From contig CM042540.1 of NCBI GenBank assembly GCA_023630585.1, positions 10,812,074-10,876,073 on the forward strand: a DNA stretch of 64,000 nt. Reading direction: 5' to 3'. The stretch comes from Cranoglanis bouderius. Its lineage: Eukaryota > Chordata > Actinopteri > Siluriformes > Cranoglanididae. Position 1 is the stretch's first letter; the number at the start of each line of letters is the position of its first letter. The notes beneath the pieces are model-generated. The model ran no database searches, had not been told where the DNA came from, and saw only the letters and a list, made by a program, of their open reading frames with translations. Of the stretch, positions 57,837-64,000 are shown piece after piece. The translations under genes and the position numbers were made by a program.

Positions 57837-58369
57837 CAACCTGCATGGCTGAGGCGTTTGGTGACGGTGCAATAAATTTCCTCCCACACCAAGTCCCCTT
57901 CAGAGATACATACGCATAAGAAACTTTTCTTAATTGCAGGAAGGCAGTCTCCTGTCCCCAGCCTTCATCGATTTGCTGCCTGCTTTGGCTGACACGCACA
58001 CTCTGGCTGTTTAGCGTGGGTTGTGGACATTCTGAAATCCTTAGATCCAGGACAGAGGAGCAGAAGACAATAATCTACTGACCACAGCTAGACACTATTA
58101 CAACATGCCCTGACATTCATTCCTGCCAACCAAACAGAATAGTACGGAATAGTAGGGTCAAAAAAAGTCTGACTATACTTCAAGAAAACACTAAATCTGA
58201 GTTCTATCAACATTTCATTATATCCTGGATATTCATTTTTACATACAGTAGCTGCAACACCATGTTTTTCATTCAGGTCAAGTTTGGTGTTGTAGGACTC
58301 ACTGCAGTAGTAATACAAATACTAATTAACACAGTGTAAATTATCATCTGTTAATCATCATCTTCCTAG
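56552..58369. other. Non-genic DNA
   Basis: No gene recognised. A (CT)n tract lies at 57794-57833. Confidence 0.4.
57794..57833. repeat. (CT)n microsatellite
   Basis: About 19 CT units. Confidence 0.96.
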
Positions 58370-59095
58370 TGTTTGTTTCGCTTTGATGCAGGGTCCGCTT
58401 TTCTGCATGCCATTTTCCACTTGGCTCGATCAAGGGCGCCTTCAAGACTAATGTTCCCCTACCGCATGTCTTCCTTCAGTCTGTCGAGCCAATGCTCCTT
58501 TGGCCGACTGCAATGCTGATTTCCTTGCACACGTATCCACAGGGCCATTTTTGCCACCGTATGCTCGCCACTTTGAAAGACATGGCCGTACCACTGCAGT
58601 CGTCCTTCGCACATCTTTTCTGTGATCGGAACCACTCCCGTGATCTTGTGGACATCTTCACTGCTAACGTGGTCAAAGCAGGTGAGACCAAGTGCCCAGT
58701 GAAGCATTCGCATTTCCATGGCATGGTGTGTTAGTTCATGCTTTGTGGTGGCCGGCCAGCACTCTGCTCTATACAGAGCAACTGGATGGATGACAATCTT
58801 GTACACTTTTTCCTTAAGATGCATGGGCATCTTGCGATTGCAGAGCACTCCAGTAACTTGGCACCATTTTAGCTACATGGCCTGGACTCGTGCACAGGGG
58901 TCTGGAAGCATATCACTATCGGAGCAGATGAGTGAGCCCAGGTACTTGAACTAAGTGACATAGTTCAGGTCCTGGCTGTCAACTCGGATGGTTCTGTCCT
59001 CCTGTAGTCCACAGGCCATATAGTCGGTCTTTTTGATGTTAAGTCGCATCCCATTTTCTTCTAGCCATGTCCTCCATTGCTGCATATAGAGCTAG
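58370..59095 (-). pseudogene. RTE-like LINE, reverse-transcriptase C-terminus and 3' end
   Basis: On the minus strand 58850-59095 reads ENGMRLNIKKTDYMACG and then FKYLGSLICSDSD, the thumb-side region of a non-LTR reverse transcriptase, with stops. A 129-residue frame (58459-58848) continues with NRKMPMHLKEKVYKIVIHPV and ALYRAECW, then HAMEMRMLHWALGLTCFDHV, GRLQWYGHVFQSGE and RPKEHWLDRLKEDMR, the conserved C-terminus of RTE-type ORF2 proteins. The remaining tail ends near an ATGATGATTAAC-like tract (58350-58366). It is a 5'-truncated dead copy, as expected of LINE insertion. Confidence 0.85.
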
Positions 59096-59310
59096 AGATT
59101 TTGACGCTCTTCTTTCGCTTACATGACACGTATTGTCATCTGTTAATAATCTCTTAAAAATATTGACAGTGTTGACATGGTAAAGATGAGTTATCATCCT
59201 TACTGCTTTCAACTGTTAAGAACACACTTTCTACCAAAACCCCTAGTGGGCCTTTTTGTCACAAACAGACTGAGTGGCCTGTATTAGAATTTAGAAATAA
59301 AAATTACTGA

Positions 59311-59592
59311 TGTGGCAGAACGATGGAGCAGGAGATAGAATTGCTGCTCAAAGCTCCAGTGTGCCTGGTTCCATCCCGATTACTGTCTGTCCAGAGTTCA
59401 TGTTCCACATCCCAAAACCATGTTGGTAGGCGGATTGGCTACACTGAAGTGCCCCTAGATGTAAATGAGTTGGTGAATGTGTGTGTTGGTAGATGTCCCA
59501 TGCAGGGTGCAGTCTCATCTCATGCCCAGTGTATCCAGGAGAGGCTCTGGCTCTACTGTGACCCAGACCAGATTTTACTGAAGATGAATTAA
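59311..59592 (+). mobile_element. SINE (second tRNA-like family)
   Basis: GGTTCCATCCCGATTACTGT is B-box-like. The body has CGGATTGGCTACACTGAAGT, GCCCCTAGATGTAAATGAGT and ATCCAGGAGAGGCTCTGGCT. It resembles 42748-42968. Confidence 0.7.
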
Positions 59593-61181
59593 TTTTTAAG
59601 GTGCACAACCTACTATGACATTTACACCTCACACCAGGGCACCCTAGTAGTCATGGCACCTATATTTTTGGTGCCTCCTGTGAGGAACAGTCCCTACAAC
59701 TGGCACTTAATTGTTAAAATGCAAATGCACATGAGCTGCTTGTGACATCCATACATTAGATATGAACCAGCAGTATTAGTTAGTAATTCTAAGTAAGTAA
59801 TTTACATCACATAAATTAGTTTGCTTAATATTAACATTAAATTAGCTAACTAGTTTGTTGATTAATGCCAGTACACTGGTTTGATAAGTAGGCTGGTTAG
59901 CTTAGCTAATGCTGTTTAACTAAAACATATGTTTTCCAATGTTTTACACGAAGCACTACCTGATAAAGCAGATGGAATGCAGTAGTGTTAATATTATATC
60001 ATCATGTTTATGACTGGCTGATCAAATTTAATTTAAGATCCACCCTTGTTAACCCAAGGACACCTGTCATTCAACATGGTGTAACCACAATGGTGTACAG
60101 GGATTTTTTTTTTTTCATTCTTGAGGTGGATTTAGAGTTGCCCACTTCATAGCTGCTGCGTCTCTGTGGATCAATTAGTTTGCTAATTAAGCCCGCAGGG
60201 CCACATAGGCTGGAAATCTCAGCGTCCATTAGACATCTGAAGGTCTTGTCTCAGCATTATGACAGATGACACATCACTAGGCTCTTCGGGGATGCTTCAG
60301 AGCTTCAAAATAAAGGGAAAAGGGAGAAAAGCCACAAACTGTCATGTACAAAGCAGAGCAGGAATCCCAGAGCCTCTGCCCTATGTCCTTATGATTCAAA
60401 CACCCCCCTGGGACCCATTCTCAGTGAGGAGGAAAAAAAAAACATTTACATATGCAATGTAGCTCATCAATTATAATTAATGAAAGTGCCGCCTGCTAGC
60501 TCAGCGGCCCTGATATGGCTGTGTTTAATTAGCTATTCCTTGCATGTCCGCATTGCTGTCCCATTTCCATATCCATGGTAACAATCGAAGCGAAAGCTTC
60601 TCGAATGCTATCGACAAGCAGCGCGGCCTCAGAAGACGGCCAGTCTCACCGTGGCAAACAGGATATTAAAAAGGAGTCCCCCATGTTTAAGCCTAATGAT
60701 GCCAGGAGCACACTGGTGTTCAGGACATGTCGACACCAAAGATTTCACTTTATCCTGCCTGCAAGAGAAAGAGAGCGAGGGAAAGAGAGTGGCAGGGAGC
60801 AATCACCCAGCACCAACATCTAGAGAGCAATATGATTTCTGTTTACTGAGATATGAAGTCGGCTCAGCCTGCGATTCAGAGACTTATTAACTCCACTCTG
60901 GAGCTTTCCATTGACACGGACCATGGATCCAGTGAGGCGTGTTAGTAATAGTGAGATCCACACACTGTGTATGTCACAACATGATGCTTAAGGACTACAT
61001 AAAGTGATGCCGTGAGGCCAGAAAATCCAACGCCACTGCCCAGAATCAAGTGGAGAAACTATTTTTCATTTCAGGTTTGAAAGCAGTGTTCTCATAGACA
61101 GAGTTACCCTTATGAAAAAATCCACATATTTCCATGTGATTATGTGAGTAACGTGCTCAAATGTAAAAAACATGTAAAAGG
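59593..61181. other. Non-genic DNA containing a long low-repeat block
   Basis: 60120-60950 is free of recognisable repeats and has ATCAATTAGTTTGCTAATTA, CATCAATTATAATTAATGAA and GTGTTTAATTAGCTATTCC, dense homeodomain-type motifs among GC-balanced sequence. This is typical of vertebrate conserved non-coding elements. The frames at 60575-60890 show no domain. Confidence 0.5.
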
Positions 61182-61551
61182 CAGTAATTCCATGATTTCA
61201 CAACCGCAGAAATTAACGAAAAATCAAGCAAACTCTGCAAAATTCAGAGGAGCTTGAAGTTTTTCAAAATTACTGCAGATTTTCTGCAGAGTTGGGCCAA
61301 GATGCCCAAATGTGGCCCAAGTGCACAACACACATGCAGCCAAAGCCCTCTTCGATTCTTGTGCGTCGAACATGAGTACAACAATTTGGTGCAATTGCAA
61401 TTCCGCCAATTCAAGTAGTTTTCTGCCAAAAAAAAAAAAAAAAAAACTCTGCAAGTTGCATCACAAATTTTGGAAAAAGCTGCAGCAAAATTAGGCATTT
61501 TTGACCGCAACAATCATGAAAAAAACCCTCCATAAACTCCTGTAGGAACTG
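61182..61551 (-). mobile_element. Non-autonomous DNA element, second copy of the 390-bp family
   Basis: On the minus strand it matches 2407-2796 along its length (CTTGAATTGGCGGAATTGC, CCAAGTTTGGGCC-like, AAACTCTGCAG..GTTTGCTTGATTTT). It has CAGTTCCTACAGGAG-type and CAGTAATTCCATGATTT-type ends. It contains a poly(A) expansion at 61428-61446 and no coding sequence. Confidence 0.65.
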
Positions 61552-61916
61552 AAAAGTGTATTTCAACATGTGATCTTTTTTTTTTTTTTTTTACACATAG
61601 GACATTTGAAAAATAAATGTTGAAAAATCACGTGAAAATATAAGAATTGTGAAAAAATAAATGAATTGTGTAAAACAACATGAAAATAAATGATTTGTGT
61701 AAAAGACTTCTTGTAATTTTCATGAATAAATGATTTGTGAAAAGTACAAGAAAAAGAAACATGCACCATATATTGCAAAATATGTTAAATGTTTAAAAAC
61801 TAATTATTCACGTGATGTTTATGTGTCAGTTCTGTAAGGGTAAGCAATGCCTTTTATTACAAATTAATGTAAATGAAATGGAACAAAGCCCAGAATAAAA
61901 AAAATATTATACAGTA

Positions 61917-61918
<2 letters not shown>

Positions 61919-61959
<41 letters not shown>
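61919..61959. repeat. (CT)n microsatellite
   Basis: About 20 units. Confidence 0.97.
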
Positions 61960-61961
<2 letters not shown>

Positions 61962-62106
61962 TGTTATAAGTGACTTTTGTTTCTCTCCTTGCCCAGAAAT
62001 GGTGTTTCCTTTGTGACGTCCCTTGCAGGGTCAATTCTGCAATATGGACACCTCATAGTGTTGCTATAGCAATGTCTGATGTAACTCCATCTGAGGTCTC
62101 CTGCTA

Positions 62107-62132
62107 TCCCCCCCCTCTGTCTCTCTCTCTCT

Positions 62133-62164
<32 letters not shown>
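62107..62164. repeat. (CT)n microsatellite, interrupted
   Basis: CT runs with one CCTTCT interruption. Confidence 0.96.
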
Positions 62165-62169
<5 letters not shown>

Positions 62170-64000
62170 ATTTCCCTTCCCAAGCTCCACTAATGAAGGT
62201 CTGCCAGCAAGCTTAGAACAAGCAGATGTTTCTGATTAATTTTCCCATCACTCGAATTAGAAAGTAAATGAAAACAAAAAAAAAAATTCTGCTGTTCAGT
62301 AAACAGTTTGTGCATGTTCTCGCGCTTCCCTCTATGTCAAAAAAACACTACACTGCTAACGAGGCAGATGTATGGCTGTCTAATGGAGGTGGTAGGATTT
62401 TTTTTTGTGTTAAAGCTACTTGAATAATGTACTTCGTTATAGTAATTCCAAGTAGAATCTGAGTGTGTGTGGTGTGTGTGTGTCGTTATGTGGTTGTATG
62501 ATTAATTTGGCTTCATTAATGTTTGCATCCACTACTTCAGGAGCTTTTGTGTGACTTCAGAGTTACTCACCAAAATCTGGACCAATGAGATTTACAAAGA
62601 CTCAGTGAAGTACAAGTGCCGAAGCACTTACGCTTTCATTCTTCCATATCCACAGTTTTCCATCTTTACACTCCAAATTATATACTTCTACATCCTTGCT
62701 CTACTGGTCTTGTTTCAAAGCAGACTGGTCTCTATCAGGGATAGATATCTTATTTGTATTCAAATCATCACTCAGTACTTTTACCTCCACTGACTTTTCT
62801 CTGATGCTGCCCTTTCAGCTTTACATGGAGGCATTGAAGTGTCTAACTACCACACGTGTTTAGTCACAGACCCAACCAGACTAAGTTCCTCCTGTCAGTC
62901 AAATCCACTTTAGATGGCAGTTGGAGCCCCTGAGGACCCACCTATTCAAATTGTGTCCTGTCAGGCCCAGAGATAATGTTCTTGGGCTGTGGTTGGTTCA
63001 CAATCAGAATTTCAGGCCTGATTAAAGCTCTACACATGAGTAGATCATGGGTGTGTTATACTGAGGCAGTGTGGCTGCAGATTTTCATTCCATCTAAGCA
63101 GGAGAACACTTGATTTTACTTGAAGCCCCAGGGAGGTATATATCAGGACTGAGATCCCATGAGATCTGCAAGATCCAAGAACAAATTCACAAGAGTGGTT
63201 GGTTTTTATGTTCATGTGGGTGGGAACATGAAATTCATTGAAGAAAAAAAGGCCATGTTCACGAACATGTAAGCATACTGGGTGCTCACACGGCACTGTG
63301 CATTTGAGACATTCATTCATGCATCCTTAGTAGCTGCTATATCCTGGTTGTCATCACTGTGGTTTAAATGACTAATTTGTTTATATTTTGAGAAACAGAA
63401 GCAACTAGTACTGTGAGAAGGTAAAAAAATAATAATAAAAGTTACAGGAACATTTAGAATTCGTAGTATTTAAAAATAACAGTCTGTAGACGCCTTTATC
63501 TGGGATGTAACATCTTTTAGCAGGGCTCAGAAACAGAATAGAATTTGTTTTGATTTGAGCAAAACAAAAATTTTAACATTTACATTCCTGTTTTCCAAAC
63601 CCAACATAACATTCCTAATCCAATTAGAAAAAAAATGAAATCTGGTTAATTCTGTTCCATTGACATTGGATGTACAGTATACAGGCCTAATAAAATAAAA
63701 TGCTAAGGACACAAACAGGTTATGAAATCCACCATATAGCCATGAAACAGATCATGATAATTTACCAGAAGTTATGATCAAAATCAGTCCTAATGCAATG
63801 TTACTCAATATAAACAGAATTAACAAATTCCCTTTTTAAAGAATCATAGACATGCTACAGTGGCAGGCTAAATATGACATGGATGACCAATCAAACTAGC
63901 ATCGTGTCAGAGATTTCCTTAAATTAAAGAGTCTCAGGTCCTGTTACACTGAACTAATATGCTGTGTAGTCAATAGCAGTCAATCTGCAGTAATAAAAAA

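Larger units (their letters stand above)
61552..64000. other. Non-genic DNA with two (CT)n tracts
   Basis: 61610-61750 has loosely repeated AAATGATTTGTGTAAAA words. (CT)n tracts lie at 61919-61959 and 62107-62164. No gene was recognised to the window end. Confidence 0.4.

Noticed and set aside
62551..62793. An 80-residue plus-strand frame with a hydrophobic centre as a small membrane protein
   Set aside because: No start context, no neighbouring exon signal and composition like the surrounding AT-rich DNA.

Overview
This window reads as vertebrate nuclear DNA from a ray-finned (teleost) fish. The evidence is dense Tc1/mariner-type transposons flanked by TA, a DIRS1-like tyrosine-recombinase retrotransposon, tRNA-derived SINEs, hAT and Harbinger-like non-autonomous elements, L2-like and RTE-like LINE relics, and very many (CA)n/(GA)n/(AT)n/(ATCT)n microsatellites. 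No host protein-coding exon could be recognised. The only long uninterrupted reading frames belong to transposons. The species cannot be fixed from the sequence.

Layout. 1-945: the right part of an LTR plus the first ~160 bp of its internal region. 2290-3010: a Tc1-like relic carrying a nested 390-bp element. 3999-5702: a Tc1-like transposon with an intact 321-codon transposase and a rearranged left arm. 7132-8187 and 10287-11000: deletion derivatives of two further Tc1-like families. 14158-15724: a Tc1-like transposon with an intact 338-codon transposase of DD35E spacing. 18150-21090: an old L2-like LINE relic bracketed by degenerate CCCTAA-like DNA. 22140-23305: a Tc1 relic and a 553-bp MITE side by side. 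23901-32240: a decayed DIRS1-like element with gag, RT/RNase H/methyltransferase-like and tyrosine-recombinase relics, inverted terminal repeats and an internal complementary region. Its gag is broken by an LTR-element fragment (24803-26794), and a 1657-bp solo LTR (30315-31971) sits just after its internal complementary region. 32689-35793: a second solo LTR of the same family, inverted, itself interrupted by a Tc1-like transposon (32700-34204). 35917-36415, 37442-39058 and 40007-41440: a MITE and two damaged Tc1-like elements. 44922-47655: a 2.7-kb hAT-type non-autonomous element containing a second nested hAT-type MITE (46825-47287). 53345-54448: a probable LTR split by a Harbinger-like element. 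58370-59095: the 3' end of an RTE-like LINE. SINEs are scattered throughout.

Between the elements lie mostly unannotatable AT-rich DNA and microsatellites. A few low-repeat stretches rich in homeodomain-type TAAT/ATTA motifs (around 1440-1960, 6240-6480, 16390-16600, 51880-52085 and 60120-60950) look like conserved non-coding elements of a gene-poor region or a large intron. That reading needs a cross-species alignment.

The elements form a readable insertion history rather than a working gene system: DIRS first, then LTR insertions with 4-bp target duplications, then Tc1 into an LTR. I found no convincing undescribed gene system. The most unusual points are the repeated primer-site-like motif at the 3' end of the ~1.6-1.8-kb LTR family, the long inverted arm of the first Tc1 element, and the fully readable DIRS circle-junction architecture.
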